45,937 nt of DNA from Verrucomicrobiales bacterium (GCA_016795505.1 JAEUHH010000091.1:1-45937), one strand, 5' to 3'; positions 8,711-18,070 are shown, counted from the stretch's first letter. Translations and numbers: made by a program. The notes: generated by a model not told the origin, from the letters alone.

Positions 8711-9825
8711 CAGATCCATTCCCTTTTGCGGAAGTACCAGAACATGCCGATCGAGATCAGCCCGAAGACGACCCACAGCGCCGGATAAGCCCAGGCTGGC
8801 TGGAGTTCCGGCATGTGGTGGAAATTCATCCCGTAGACACCGGCGAGGAAGGTGAGCGGCAGGAAAATGGCCGAAAAGGACGTCAGCACCTTCATGATTT
8901 CGTTCATTCGGTGGCTGGCCTGGGAGAGAAAGAAATCCCGGAGACCGGAGGCGTTTTCCCGCAGATCCTCGGTCTGCTCCAGCACGTGGACGGCGTGGTC
9001 GTAGAGATCGCGAAAGTAGGGTCGCGTCGCCGGCGTGATCAGGTCCGACTCGGACCGGTGCAGGATGGTGGCGATGTCGCGGATGGGCCGCACCAGCCGG
9101 TGCAGGGCCGAGACTTCCTTTTTCAACTGATACAGCTCGGCGGCTTTCACGGAGTTCGGATCATCCTCGAAACGCTCCTCGAAGTCGGCGATCGCCTCGT
9201 CCACCCCGTCCATGACGGTGAAGTAGTGATCGACCACTGTGTCCAGCAGCGCCCAGGCGAGGTAATCGGCTCCCGATCGGCGGATGCGACCGGTGACGCC
9301 CGTCTGGATGCGCTGAAACACCGGGTCGAACACCGGCGTCGGCGCTTCGAGAAAGGTGATCACCGACGTGTCGGGCAGCAGCAGCAGCGAGAACTGCTGC
9401 ACCTCGACAGAGTGCTGCTCGGCATCGAAATGCAGCAGCTTCGTCACGACAAAGACGTAGTCGTCGAATTCCTCGATCTTCGGGCGGCAGTGGGTGCTCA
9501 GGATGTCCTCGAGGATCAGCGGGTGGATGTGAAAGGCTTCGCCCAGTTGGGCAATGCGCTCCGGGTCATGCAGGCCGGTGACCTGGATCCAGGTCACTTC
9601 GCGCGTGTCGGCGAAGCGCAGGCACTCCGACACATCCTCGGTGGCGATGCACTCGGCTTTCTCCTCATCGTACTCCGTCGCGGTGAAAATCACCTTGTCC
9701 ACCCGCTGCTCGCCGAGGTGGAGCAACAGTCCCGGCGATTGGCCGGGTGATTTCAACGGATGCGAGGCCGGGCGCAGCCACCGGTCGAGCCGGAAGAGGG
9801 TGAAGTCGGGCTTGGGCAGATTCAT
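8710..9825 (-). CDS. corA: CorA family Mg2+/Co2+ transport protein
   Basis: 371 aa from the ATG at 9825 (MNLPKPDFTLF). Soluble N-terminal domain, then a long helical region (AELYQLKKEVSALHRLVRP), then two C-terminal membrane helices with the diagnostic YGMNF motif after the first (FLAGVYGMNFHHMPEL) and a short basic tail. CorA forms a homopentameric channel in the inner membrane. The longer upstream frame adds an unconserved N-terminus. It is the first gene of a coupled set with the ceramidase-like gene (TGATG overlap at 8708-8712). Confidence 0.93.
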   Translation of the reverse strand: MNLPKPDFTLFRLDRWLRPASHPLKSPGQSPGLLLHLGEQRVDKVIFTATEYDEEKAECIATEDVSECLRFADTREVTWIQVTGLHDPERIAQLGEAFHIHPLILEDILSTHCRPKIEEFDDYVFVVTKLLHFDAEQHSVEVQQFSLLLLPDTSVITFLEAPTPVFDPVFQRIQTGVTGRIRRSGADYLAWALLDTVVDHYFTVMDGVDEAIADFEERFEDDPNSVKAAELYQLKKEVSALHRLVRPIRDIATILHRSESDLITPATRPYFRDLYDHAVHVLEQTEDLRENASGLRDFFLSQASHRMNEIMKVLTSFSAIFLPLTFLAGVYGMNFHHMPELQPAWAYPALWVVFGLISIGMFWYFRKREWI

Positions 9826-9907
9826 CGGAGCGGGTGACGGGCCGACGATAGCGCCGGATTGCTCCGTCACCAATGCGGAAGATGCCGCCAGGATTTCCGC
9901 CGCCGCG

Positions 9908-11296
9908 TCATTTCGCCACCGCCACCGCGGCATCGGGCGCAGGGGCACCGGGATAGCCCTCGAGAGTGTCGATCAGAATCTCGCGGATCTTCTCCCGCTC
10001 CGAGGCGGCGAGGTGGTCGCCCAGTTTTGACTCGCCCGAGGCGGTGAGGATACCGTCGAGCCGGGCCAGCAGCACCTGTTTCAACTCGACTGGCAGATTC
10101 CGGAAGGAACTGGAGTGGATCATGTAGCTGCAGCGGTATTTGAAGAGCCGGTCCAGCAGCTGGAAATCCCTCAGCGAGCGCCCCTGACTGCCGGGGATGG
10201 CCGCGTCCTGAAAGGCCGCCATGAATGGCCCCTTCGAGTCGATCCCGCCCTCGGGCAGCGGCGCCTCGTCGCGGAAGAGCAGCGCCTCGATGATGTTGTC
10301 GGCTTGGTGGCTGATGATGCGTCGGCAGGAGTCGCTCAGGGCGTCGGGATCGTCCACGCCCAGTTCGCGGTTCAGTTGCCGGCTCCGGTAGAGGGCCGAC
10401 CGGACTGTGTAATCGCCCTCGATGAAGCGATTGTGGACCGCGATCTGGTGCTCCATCACCATCAGCGCCACGATATCGCTGGTACCGAGCAGGTAGTCCG
10501 AGGTGTCGAAAAACTTGTCCAACTCCGTCACGTTGGCGCCTTCATCGCGGTCGAAGGTGGCCCGTCCGTCCGGCATCGGCTCCGAGAAAATGTTGCCCAG
10601 ATGCCGGGCGGCCCCGTGGTAGCCGGTGACATACCAGCCACCCCAGCGTTCCTCAAAGGGCGTCGCGTGATCGACCTGAAAGCTCCCCGCGGAAAAGATC
10701 GGCTGCCCCGACTTGTCCACATAGAGCGAGCGCACCGTCATGCCCGGCCGGCCGCCGGTGCGGCTCGAGGCGTGGCAGGAGAAACACTCACCCGACTCCC
10801 GGAACACCTCGATCTTGCCCGCCGCCGGATCGCGCTCCAGCAGGTAGAAAACCGCCCCGAGCTTCGGATCCGCCGAGATGATCTCGTATTTGTCGCTGCC
10901 ATGTGACCAGCCGAAATAGATGTCCTCGCTGAAATAGAGCGCGCGGGGCTGGCGGGGATTGATGTGCGAGTTTTGCAGGCTCGTCTTCGAAAAAACGAGC
11001 ACCTGGGAGGCGGCGGGAATCTCCAGCGCCTTCAGCAGCTCACCGACGAAGGCCTTTTCCGGCAGCTTGGCGTCGAGAGCGATCCGTCCGGCTTTCAGAT
11101 CGTCGCGGAGTCGGGCGATGCGGTCGGTCGGTTCCGTTTTCGAGTAGTTGATCGGCGGCAGCTCGAACGCTTCGTCCGATGCGGTCGCGAGGACCGGGAA
11201 GGAGGCGGCCAGCGCCGCCGCGGCGAGTCTGATGCAACAGGGTATGATCGGAGATGACACAGGGTTGGATCGGTGGATGAGTTCCGGAGCCGCCAT
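9908..11296 (-). CDS. secreted protein with one CxxCH haem motif, coupled to an NsrR-like regulator
   Basis: 462 aa from the ATG at 11296, which overlaps the stop of the Rrf2 gene as TGATG. A signal peptide follows a short odd N-region (hydrophobic LAAAALAASFPVLATA). A single CFSCH (C171, C174, H175) predicts covalent haem attachment and export. The rest (VFSKTSLQNSHINPRQPRA, ALYFSEDIYFGWSHG) resembles a family of large mono-haem or peroxidase-associated proteins often left as hypothetical in PVC bacteria; I cannot name the reaction. Residues about 9-22 of the leader are encoded by a 41-bp dispersed repeat. Coupling to an NO-type sensor and proximity to a cytochrome c suggest a redox or nitrosative stress role. 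Confidence 0.75.
   Translation of the reverse strand: MAAPELIHRSNPVSSPIIPCCIRLAAAALAASFPVLATASDEAFELPPINYSKTEPTDRIARLRDDLKAGRIALDAKLPEKAFVGELLKALEIPAASQVLVFSKTSLQNSHINPRQPRALYFSEDIYFGWSHGSDKYEIISADPKLGAVFYLLERDPAAGKIEVFRESGECFSCHASSRTGGRPGMTVRSLYVDKSGQPIFSAGSFQVDHATPFEERWGGWYVTGYHGAARHLGNIFSEPMPDGRATFDRDEGANVTELDKFFDTSDYLLGTSDIVALMVMEHQIAVHNRFIEGDYTVRSALYRSRQLNRELGVDDPDALSDSCRRIISHQADNIIEALLFRDEAPLPEGGIDSKGPFMAAFQDAAIPGSQGRSLRDFQLLDRLFKYRCSYMIHSSSFRNLPVELKQVLLARLDGILTASGESKLGDHLAASEREKIREILIDTLEGYPGAPAPDAAVAVAK
11231..11271. repeat. 41-bp dispersed repeat inside a signal-peptide coding region
   Basis: Halves GATGCAACAGGGTATGATC and GATGACACAGGGTTGGATC, separated by GGA. Both cores read ACAGGGT on the plus strand. 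It encodes RSNPVSSPIIPCC of the protein at 9908-11296. The same 19+3+19 layout is found at 14806, 18577 and 35057. Confidence 0.7.
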
Positions 11297-11766
11297 CAGG
11301 CCGCAGGCTGCTCCGCTGGGGGTGGGTCCGCGCCTCCCAAAAGGGCGAGGACCTGGGGACGATTGACGACGATATCGGCCAGGGTGTACTGGTCGAGGGT
11401 ATCGAGAAAAGCCTGGGTGGCATCGGCGAGCGCCCCGCGCAGCACGCAGATCGGCGTGAGCCGGCAGCGGTTGGCGCCCCGCTTTTTCTGGAAGCACTCC
11501 GCCATCACGAAGCCCGGCTCCGTCGCCTGGACGATCTCCGAGATGCGCACCGTGGCCGGGTCCTTGCCGAGGCGGATGCCGCCGCCCCGACCGCGCGTAT
11601 TTTCCAGATAGCCGAGGTGGCCCAGCTTGCGCACGACCTGGATGAGATGGTTCCGCGAAATGCCGTAGGCCTCCGCCAGTTCCGTCAAAGAAACTTGCCG
11701 GGGCGACCGGGCTGCGGCATAAATCAGGACCCGCAACGAGTAATCCGTGAACGTGCTGAGATGCAT
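11296..11766 (-). CDS. Rrf2 family transcriptional regulator, NsrR-like
   Basis: 156 aa. N-terminal winged helix begins MHLSTFTDYSLRVLIYAA, close to the NsrR type, with the recognition region VSLTELAEAYGISRNHLIQV and a wing RGRGGGIRLG. Three cysteines in CFQKKRGANRCRLTPIC fit the Fe-S cluster ligands of NsrR/RsrR proteins, which sense nitric oxide or redox state and release operators when the cluster is damaged. Its stop overlaps the start of the CxxCH gene (TGATG), and a cytochrome c gene diverges 43 bp away, so both are likely targets. The assignment as NsrR rather than another Rrf2 member is probable, not proven. Confidence 0.85.
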   Translation of the reverse strand: MHLSTFTDYSLRVLIYAAARSPRQVSLTELAEAYGISRNHLIQVVRKLGHLGYLENTRGRGGGIRLGKDPATVRISEIVQATEPGFVMAECFQKKRGANRCRLTPICVLRGALADATQAFLDTLDQYTLADIVVNRPQVLALLGGADPPPAEQPAA

Positions 11767-11808
11767 TTACGTGCTTGAAAGGTGTACTCTATATGCAACA
11801 ATTGCACC
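11767..11808. promoter_or_regulatory. divergent promoter/operator between NsrR-like gene and cytochrome c
   Basis: The 42-bp gap contains GGTGTA and TTGCACC arranged as an imperfect dyad (GGTGTA with spacer, then TGCACC) around an AT-rich TATATG that could be a -10 element. The location suits an Rrf2-type operator controlling both directions. This rests on a weak sequence pattern only. Confidence 0.35.
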
Positions 11809-12513
11809 ATGGCGCGATCGAGTCAACATCACATCGTGGGGCTTCTGGCCCTGATTTCTCCCGCGATTTCCACCCTTTTGGCTGAGGAGGGCGTGCCCGA
11901 GGCCGCCGCGACGGGTGCGGCCGATCTCGCCGCCGGAGCCACCCGCTACCAGCAGGTTTGCGCCCAGTGCCACGGGCCGAAGGGCGAGGGCAACTTCGAG
12001 TTGAAGTCGCCGTCCATCGCCGGCCTGCCCGATTGGTACGTGGCCATCCAGGTGGGCAAATTCCAGCGCAACTGGCGCGGCGCCAAGCCGGAGGATGTGC
12101 CCGGCCATCTCATGCACGCCATCGCCCAGGCGCTCGACCCGGTGGGGGTGCGCGATGTGAGCGGCTACATCGCCTCGCTGGAGCTGATCCCGACCCAGCT
12201 CACCCTGAAAGGCGGCGATGCCGAGCGCGGCGCCGAAATTTTCCGCGAGCGCTGTATGGAGTGCCACCGCTACAACGGACGGGGCGAGCCCGCCTTCCGC
12301 AGCGCCCAGCTCATCGGGTTGCAGGACTGGTACCTGCTGTCGCAGATGAAGAAATTCCGCGAAGGAGCCCGTGGGGGGCACGCGGAGGATGTCTACGGCA
12401 ACAAGATGCACCGCATCACCGAGCGCATGACCGACGAAAGCTTTCTGGACATCGCCACCCACATCTCTGATCTGGCTAAGCGCTACGCGAAGGAAAAGCC
12501 GCGCAATCGCTGA
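11809..12513 (+). CDS. di-haem cytochrome c (c4-like)
   Basis: 234 aa from the ATG at 11809, with a signal peptide (IVGLLALISPAISTLLA). Two cytochrome c domains each carry a CxxCH motif: CAQCH at 51-55 and CMECH at 149-153. Both domains contain the same GLPDWYVAIQVGKF / GLQDWYLLSQMKKF segment, showing internal duplication, and each has a candidate distal Met (GHLMHAI, NKMHRI). Family members carry electrons in the periplasm, often to terminal oxidases or reductases. It diverges from the NsrR-like gene and converges with uvrB after a 13-bp gap. Confidence 0.9.
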   Translation: MARSSQHHIVGLLALISPAISTLLAEEGVPEAAATGAADLAAGATRYQQVCAQCHGPKGEGNFELKSPSIAGLPDWYVAIQVGKFQRNWRGAKPEDVPGHLMHAIAQALDPVGVRDVSGYIASLELIPTQLTLKGGDAERGAEIFRERCMECHRYNGRGEPAFRSAQLIGLQDWYLLSQMKKFREGARGGHAEDVYGNKMHRITERMTDESFLDIATHISDLAKRYAKEKPRNR

Positions 12514-12526
12514 GCCAGCCCCCGGC

Positions 12527-14734
12527 TCACGAAGCGCCCTTGCCGCCTTTCCCACCGCCGCGCTTTCCCTTGCCGGCCGTGTAGCTGACCGGGCGGCGCT
12601 TCCCCGGAGTCGCGAGCAACGGCTGGCCGGTCTGTTTCTTCAGTTCGTTGATTTGATCGCGGATCAGCGCGGCCCGCTCAAACTCCAGCTTCTGCGCGGC
12701 GACCTGCATCTCCTCCTCCAGTTCGCGGATCACATTGACCGTGTCCAAGTCGGTGCCCGAGTCGCGGAGCACCCCGCTCTCGACCTCCTGACCGCGCACA
12801 TAGACACGCAGGCTGTCCTGCACCGCCCGCTTCACGCTTTGCGGGGTGATGCCATGCGTTTCGTTGTACTCGACCTGCTTGCGGCGGCGGTATTCGCTGA
12901 TGTCGAGCAGGGACTGGATCGACTTCGTGACCTGATCGGCAAACAACACCACTTCGCCCTCCACGTGGCGCGCCGCCCGGCCCGCGGTCTGGATCAGGCT
13001 CGTCTCGGAGCGCAGGTAGCCCTCTTTGTCCGCATCCAGGATGCAGACCAGACTCACCTCGGGCAGGTCGAGGCCCTCGCGCAGCAGATTGATGCCCACG
13101 AGGATGTCGAATTCCGCGGAGCGCAGCCCGCGCAGGATCTCGACCCGCTCGATGGCGTCGATGTCGGCATGGATGTAGCGCACCTTCAGCCCGGTGCCGC
13201 GCAGGTAGTCGGTCAGATCCTCCGCCGTGCGCTTCGTCAGCGTCGTCACCAGCACCCGCTGGCCGATCTCGATGCGCTGGCGGCACAACTCGATGGTCTC
13301 GTCGATCTGGTGCTTCAGGGGGCGCAGGGTGATCTTCGGATCCAGCAACCCGGTGGGCCGGATGATCTGCTCCACGATGAGATCTGTGCCCGGCTTGGTC
13401 GGATCGAAGGCCTCGACCGGCTGGGCGCTGCCGGAGATGCGGGGCAGGCGCTCCGGCACCGTCTCCTCCTCGCCGATGCGGGCGCGCTGGTGCGGGATGT
13501 AGCCCTTTTGCCCGGCCTTCGAGTTCTGGATCTCGAATCGGGCCGGCGTGGCGCTGACGTAAAGCTTCCGCTTGGTCAGGGCCATGAATTCGTCGAACTG
13601 GAGGGGCCGGTTGTCCAGTGCGCTGGGTAGGCGAAAGCCGAAGTCCACCAGCACCGACTTCCGCGAGCGGTCGCCCTCGTACATCCCCCCCACCTGCGGC
13701 ACGGTGGCATGCGACTCGTCCATGATGGTGAGGTAGTCACCGCGGAAAAAGTCCAGCAGCGTCCCCGGACGCGAGCCCGGAGGCCGGCCGGTGAGGTGGC
13801 GCGAGTAATTCTCGATCCCCTGGCAAAAGCCCATTTCCTGCATCATTTCGATGTCGTACTCGGTGCGCTGCTTGATGCGTTGGGCCTCCAGCAGCCTGCC
13901 CTGGGACTCGAACTCCTCCACTCGCGCCTTCAGCTCCTCGCGGATGGCCTTCACCGCCCGCGCCATCTTGTCCGCCGGCGTGACGAACTGCTTGGCCGGA
14001 TAGAAGGTGAAGCCGTCGAGCTTCGAGTGCGCGTGTCCCGTCAGCGGATCGAAGGCGCTGATGCGGTCGATCTCGTCGCCGAAGAACTCCACCCGGATCG
14101 CCTCCTCGTCGAGGTAAGCCGGATAGACCTCCACCACGTCGCCCCGCACCCGGAAGTGGCCGCGGGAAAAGGCGATGTCATTGCGCTCGTAGAGGATGCC
14201 CACGAGGCGCTTGAGGAACTCATCGCGATCCAGCTCCTGCCCCACCGCCACCGGGATCATCATCGCCTCATAGTCCTCCGGCGAGCCGAGGCCGTAGATG
14301 CACGACACGCTGGAGACGACAATGACATCGCGCCGCGTCAGCAGCGCGCTCATCGCCGAGAGGCGCAGGCGCTCGATCTCGTCGTTGATGGACGAGTCCT
14401 TCTCGATGTAGGTGTCTGTTCGCGGGATGTAAGCCTCGGGCTGGTAGTAGTCGAAGTAGGAGACGAAGTATTCGACCGCGTTGTGGGGGAAGAAATTCTT
14501 GAACTCCGAGTAGAGCTGGGCCGCCAGGGTTTTGTTGTGGGACATGATCAACGTCGGCTCGCCGATCTGGGCGATGACATTGGCCATGGTGAAAGTTTTC
14601 CCCGATCCCGTCACTCCGAGCAGGGTCTGGTGGGTGTTGCCCGCCCGCAGCGACTTGACCAGCTTGGCGATGGCCTGAGCCTGGTCGCCCTGCGGGCTGT
14701 AGTCGGATGCGAGTTGGAAGGGGATGTCGGACAC
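12527..14734 (-). CDS. uvrB: UvrABC system protein B
   Basis: 735 aa, start codon GTG at 14734. UvrB is the damage-verifying helicase of nucleotide excision repair, loaded by UvrA and partnering UvrC. Walker A is GVTGSGKT (residues 40-47). The beta-hairpin that clamps DNA is visible in YFDYYQPEAYIPRTDTYIEK, followed by SVSCIYGLGSPEDY. Helicase motifs include VLVTTLTKRTAEDLTDYL and QTAGRAARH. The C-terminal UVR motif (LEFERAALIRDQINELKK) binds UvrC. The tail beyond it is Gly/Lys-rich. A slightly later start is possible because no Shine-Dalgarno is evident. Confidence 0.97.
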   Translation of the reverse strand: MSDIPFQLASDYSPQGDQAQAIAKLVKSLRAGNTHQTLLGVTGSGKTFTMANVIAQIGEPTLIMSHNKTLAAQLYSEFKNFFPHNAVEYFVSYFDYYQPEAYIPRTDTYIEKDSSINDEIERLRLSAMSALLTRRDVIVVSSVSCIYGLGSPEDYEAMMIPVAVGQELDRDEFLKRLVGILYERNDIAFSRGHFRVRGDVVEVYPAYLDEEAIRVEFFGDEIDRISAFDPLTGHAHSKLDGFTFYPAKQFVTPADKMARAVKAIREELKARVEEFESQGRLLEAQRIKQRTEYDIEMMQEMGFCQGIENYSRHLTGRPPGSRPGTLLDFFRGDYLTIMDESHATVPQVGGMYEGDRSRKSVLVDFGFRLPSALDNRPLQFDEFMALTKRKLYVSATPARFEIQNSKAGQKGYIPHQRARIGEEETVPERLPRISGSAQPVEAFDPTKPGTDLIVEQIIRPTGLLDPKITLRPLKHQIDETIELCRQRIEIGQRVLVTTLTKRTAEDLTDYLRGTGLKVRYIHADIDAIERVEILRGLRSAEFDILVGINLLREGLDLPEVSLVCILDADKEGYLRSETSLIQTAGRAARHVEGEVVLFADQVTKSIQSLLDISEYRRRKQVEYNETHGITPQSVKRAVQDSLRVYVRGQEVESGVLRDSGTDLDTVNVIRELEEEMQVAAQKLEFERAALIRDQINELKKQTGQPLLATPGKRRPVSYTAGKGKRGGGKGGKGAS

Positions 14735-14805
14735 GGCGGGGAGCTAAAGGGCGGATGGTCGCCCGCGCAAATGTTCCCTCCCGGCGGGTGGGGGGGCTGA
14801 TATCC

Positions 14806-14846
14806 GATGCGACAGGGTTGGATCGGAGATCAGACCCTGTACCATC
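14806..14846. repeat. 41-bp dispersed repeat, intergenic copy upstream of uvrB
   Basis: Halves GATGCGACAGGGTTGGATC and GATCAGACCCTGTACCATC, separated by GGA. The two 7-bp cores (ACAGGGT and ACCCTGT) point in opposite directions here, giving an extended dyad. It lies between uvrB and the beta-barrel gene. Confidence 0.75.
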
Positions 14847-14984
14847 GGAAAGAGAAGCCAGCAGCCGGTCCCGATTCAAATGTAACGGTTGACGGGCGAC
14901 GATTTTTTTCTCAGGATCGCGGGGTGGTCGCTTTCGCGTTGGCGCAACCGACGAACCGACTGTTTGTGAACCGAGAGAAAAATA

Positions 14985-15887
14985 ATGAAAACGCTGTCCT
15001 GTCTCACTGTATTCACTGCCTGCTCGCTGGTCCTCGCCGGCGAGGCCGGAGCCCAATTCACCGGGCACTATCCGATGGGGGTCGAGGGCGTAAAGGGCGG
15101 CACGCTGCCGCCTCCGGGCCTGTATCTGCGGGATTACAATCTGTTCTATGGGGCGGATGATCTCGCGGTGGCGGGCCTGCCGCCGGGATTTGTCTTCGAC
15201 ATCGAGGCGGTGGCTTTGGCACCGCGGCTGGTGTGGATCTCGGAGATGAAGCTGCTGGGCGGCTACTACGGGGCGGATGTGCTGGTGCCTTTCGGCTATG
15301 TGGAGTGGGAGCAGGGCATCGCGGGTGCGCCGGGCTATGCGGCGGACGACTATTTCGGGATCGGAGACATCTTCGTGGAGCCGGTGACGCTCTCGTGGCA
15401 CGGCGACCGCTACGACGCGGGAGTGGGCTACGGCTTCTGGATCCCGTCGGGCGATTTCGACGCGGCACGCCCGGCACTGCTGTGGAAGGGATTCTGGTCG
15501 CACATGTTCACGGTGGGCACGACCTGGTATCCGGATGCGGAGAAGACGTGGTCGGTTTCACTGCTGAACCGCTACGAATTCCACCACGAACACGAGGACT
15601 CCGGCATCCGGCCGGGTCAGACACTGACGATGGAGTGGGGGCTGAGCAAGGCGCTGACGAAGACGCTGGAGCTGGGTCTGAGTGGCTATTACCAGCAGCA
15701 GACGACGGGCGACAGCGGAGTCGGCGCGAGCGGGGTGAAGGATCACGTGGTGGCTCTGGGGCCAGAGGTGAATGTCTTCTGGCCAAAAGCCGGGCTGTTC
15801 ACGTCGCTGCGATACAACCATGAAATCGATGCGCAGGACCGCCCGGAAGGGCACTCGGTCACGCTGACACTGACGAAGGGATTCTGA
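14985..15887 (+). CDS. outer-membrane beta-barrel protein (phenol MetA-pathway/transporter-like)
   Basis: 300 aa with a signal peptide (MKTLSCLTVFTACSLVLAGE, then AGA). A Gly-rich start (GVEGVKGGTLPPPGLYLRDY) followed by alternating aromatic strands and a C-terminal Phe (VTLTLTKGF) match the PF13557 family, named for a putative phenol-degradation MetA pathway and now annotated as transporter-like outer-membrane protein. The true substrate is unknown. The ribosome binding site is GAGAG about 9 bp before the ATG. A 41-bp repeat lies upstream. Confidence 0.8.
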   Translation: MKTLSCLTVFTACSLVLAGEAGAQFTGHYPMGVEGVKGGTLPPPGLYLRDYNLFYGADDLAVAGLPPGFVFDIEAVALAPRLVWISEMKLLGGYYGADVLVPFGYVEWEQGIAGAPGYAADDYFGIGDIFVEPVTLSWHGDRYDAGVGYGFWIPSGDFDAARPALLWKGFWSHMFTVGTTWYPDAEKTWSVSLLNRYEFHHEHEDSGIRPGQTLTMEWGLSKALTKTLELGLSGYYQQQTTGDSGVGASGVKDHVVALGPEVNVFWPKAGLFTSLRYNHEIDAQDRPEGHSVTLTLTKGF

Positions 15888-15900
15888 CCGGCGGGCTGGC

Positions 15901-16356
15901 TCACCGGGCCATTTTGGCGTAACAGCGACTGATGGGAATGCCCACGTAGCCGAGGAAGGCGGGAATGGGGAAGTAGCCTTCTGATTCGTAGAGCGCCCGG
16001 GCTTCGGCGTTGTTGCAGCCGGTCTCGAGGACGAGCGTGCGGAATCCCTGGCGGCGGGCTTCCTCCTCCAGGTGGCGGAGGATCTGGCGTCCGACGCCGC
16101 GCCGCCGGGCGCTGTGCCGGACGAACATGCGTTTGATCTCGACGCAGGTCTCATCGATGGGCCGGAAACCGCCGCAGCCGAGCGGGGCGTGGCCGGGCTC
16201 GCGGACGATGACGAAGTAGCCGCCGGCCTTTTCGAAAGCGGCGACATCGATGCCGTTGATGGTGGACCCGGGATAAAGACCGGCGATTTCCCGGTCGAGC
16301 TCGTCGATCAACTCGCGGGCTTCGGCCGTGCCGGGGCTGACGACTTCGATGGTCAT
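15901..16356 (-). CDS. GNAT family N-acetyltransferase
   Basis: 151 aa. The acetyl-CoA pyrophosphate loop is RRRGVGRQILRHLEEEA (from residue 84), preceded by the strand EIKRMFVRHSA and followed by TLVLETGCNNAEARALYESE and GYFPIPAF. This layout is standard for small GNAT enzymes resembling PA4794/YjgM-type members. Substrate cannot be told from sequence. It is convergent with the beta-barrel gene and next to the start of the accessory island. Confidence 0.9.
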   Translation of the reverse strand: MTIEVVSPGTAEARELIDELDREIAGLYPGSTINGIDVAAFEKAGGYFVIVREPGHAPLGCGGFRPIDETCVEIKRMFVRHSARRRGVGRQILRHLEEEARRQGFRTLVLETGCNNAEARALYESEGYFPIPAFLGYVGIPISRCYAKMAR

Positions 16357-16545
16357 GGATCGGAGCGATTCGGCGGGGCGTGCCCAGCCGGAGATCAGGA
16401 TGAACGGCAGACGGTCGGCTGCCGTTGGTCAGGCACTCTGGCCGCAATCGCGCCCGGCCGCAAGCCTGCGATGTTGTTTTTAGGGTAACAAGGGGTGGCG
16501 GGCCGGAGGGGAAATCCGGTCGGTCCGAAGAGCCGCCGGAGTCGG

Positions 16546-18070
16546 GCCGGGCACCTCGAAACCGTCGCTTCACCCGATCTGGGGGCGGTCTATGCCTATC
16601 ATCCCGGCTCGAGCCTCATCGCGGGGATCGAGCACACCTTCGGCGTCGGCATCGGTGGCAGCCCGGTGGCCCCGTGACAACGACGCACTGGACCGCCTGG
16701 AAAGCATCGGCTACACTGCGAGTGACCAGACCGCTCCCGTGACCGCGCACGCTCACCTCTACGAGGCCGCCAACCGCCGCACCCGGGCGAGGCGGGAGGA
16801 TGGCAACCTGCTCAGCGACGGGCGCTGGGCCTACACGTGGGACGCTGACAACAAACACTTCGGCATGGGGACCCATCCCGTGGCCGTGGCGGCCGGCGCG
16901 CCGGAGGAAAAGTATCAATTTGATTACGACAGCGGCTGGCGGCGCATCCGGACCCGGGTGTGGCGCTGGGACGAGGAAAAGCTGGGCGACGAAGCCGACA
17001 CCTTGGGCGCGTGGGTGATGGTGCGGGACGAGCGGACGGTGTATGACGAGTGGAACCCCGTGGCGCAGATCGACGCGGCGGGCCAGGTGGTGCAGCGGCA
17101 CCTGTGGGGCACGGACCTGAGCGGATCGATGCAGGGAGTTGGCGGCGTGGGTGGCCTTCTCGGCACCTGGGACAATGGCGCGACGACCCGCGACGGCAGC
17201 GAACCGGGCGATGCCGTGGCGCGGGTCTGGGTGTGCGCGTATGACGGCAACGGCAATGTCAGCGCGGCGATCGCTGCCACGGTCGCGGGTGGTGGCGGCG
17301 GCGGAAATGGCGGCGGAGCCGGCACGGTGCGGGTGGCGCGCTACGACTACGACGCCTTCGGCAAGACGCTGGCGACGTGGGGCGACGGGGCCGTGGCGGA
17401 GGCGAACCGGTATCGCTTCTCGACCAAGCCGGAGGACGGGACGGGGTTGTTGGATTACGGGTATCGGTATTTGGACACGCGGCTGGGGCGGTGGGTGTCG
17501 CGGGATCCGATTGGGGAACAGGGCGGGGTAAATGTTTGTGCAATGGTCCTGAACGATCCGATTAACATGCTTGATTATCTGGGTCTGGAAACTCGTCCGA
17601 TGCCGCCAAAAATTTTCATAATCGAACAGAAATTTGTCAACACTTCATGCAATTGCGTTGATTTAGTCGTTTTATATAAGCGGGAAGGGGACGCGCTTTC
17701 GGGGAATCAAAATTGGAAACGAGATTCAGATGGAAATCCGATCGTTGATCTCGTATCAAACGACTTCAAACCATCGGTTTCGGGGCATATGTATTTTTCA
17801 CTTCGTGACAAAGGTGGGGATTCCTGCGAAAATACGTGTGAGGTTTATTCATTGGAGGTAAAATGCGACCCTCCGCGGGGCACCTCGCCAGATGGCGCCA
17901 GCATTACTCCTTTTAATATCGATATCATTTGGACGCCCCGAAAATACGTAGGCCAGATAAGTCAAGACAAGGGTAAATATACGGTAACAATCAAAGTTTC
18001 CCCGAGTTGGGCGCACAGGTTTTCAAATGATTTGAATTTAGAGTGCTTCAAGAGGGAGTTTTCGATATGA
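16546..18070 (+). pseudogene. RHS-repeat gene, 5'-truncated and frameshifted, with variable tip
   Basis: RHS homology starts near 16546 (GHLETVASPDLGAVYAYHPG) in one frame and hits a TGA at about 16675. It continues in another frame from about 16680 (RDNDALDRLESIGY) to 18070, so one frameshift breaks the gene; the 5' shell and any secretion region are missing. The downstream frame has YD-repeat text, a Gly-rich low-complexity loop (AGGGGGGNGGGAGT) and the closing core (GLLDYGYRYLDTRLGRWVSR, DPIGEQGGVNVCAMVLNDP, NMLDYLGL). From about 17560 the sequence turns AT-rich and encodes a tip of about 165 aa with several Cys residues (NTSCNC, DSCENTC) that I do not recognise. The stop overlaps the next gene as ATGA. 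Confidence 0.8.

Noticed and set aside
13709-14800. 363-codon plus-strand frame opposite uvrB
   Set aside because: Antisense to uvrB helicase motifs; no own signature.
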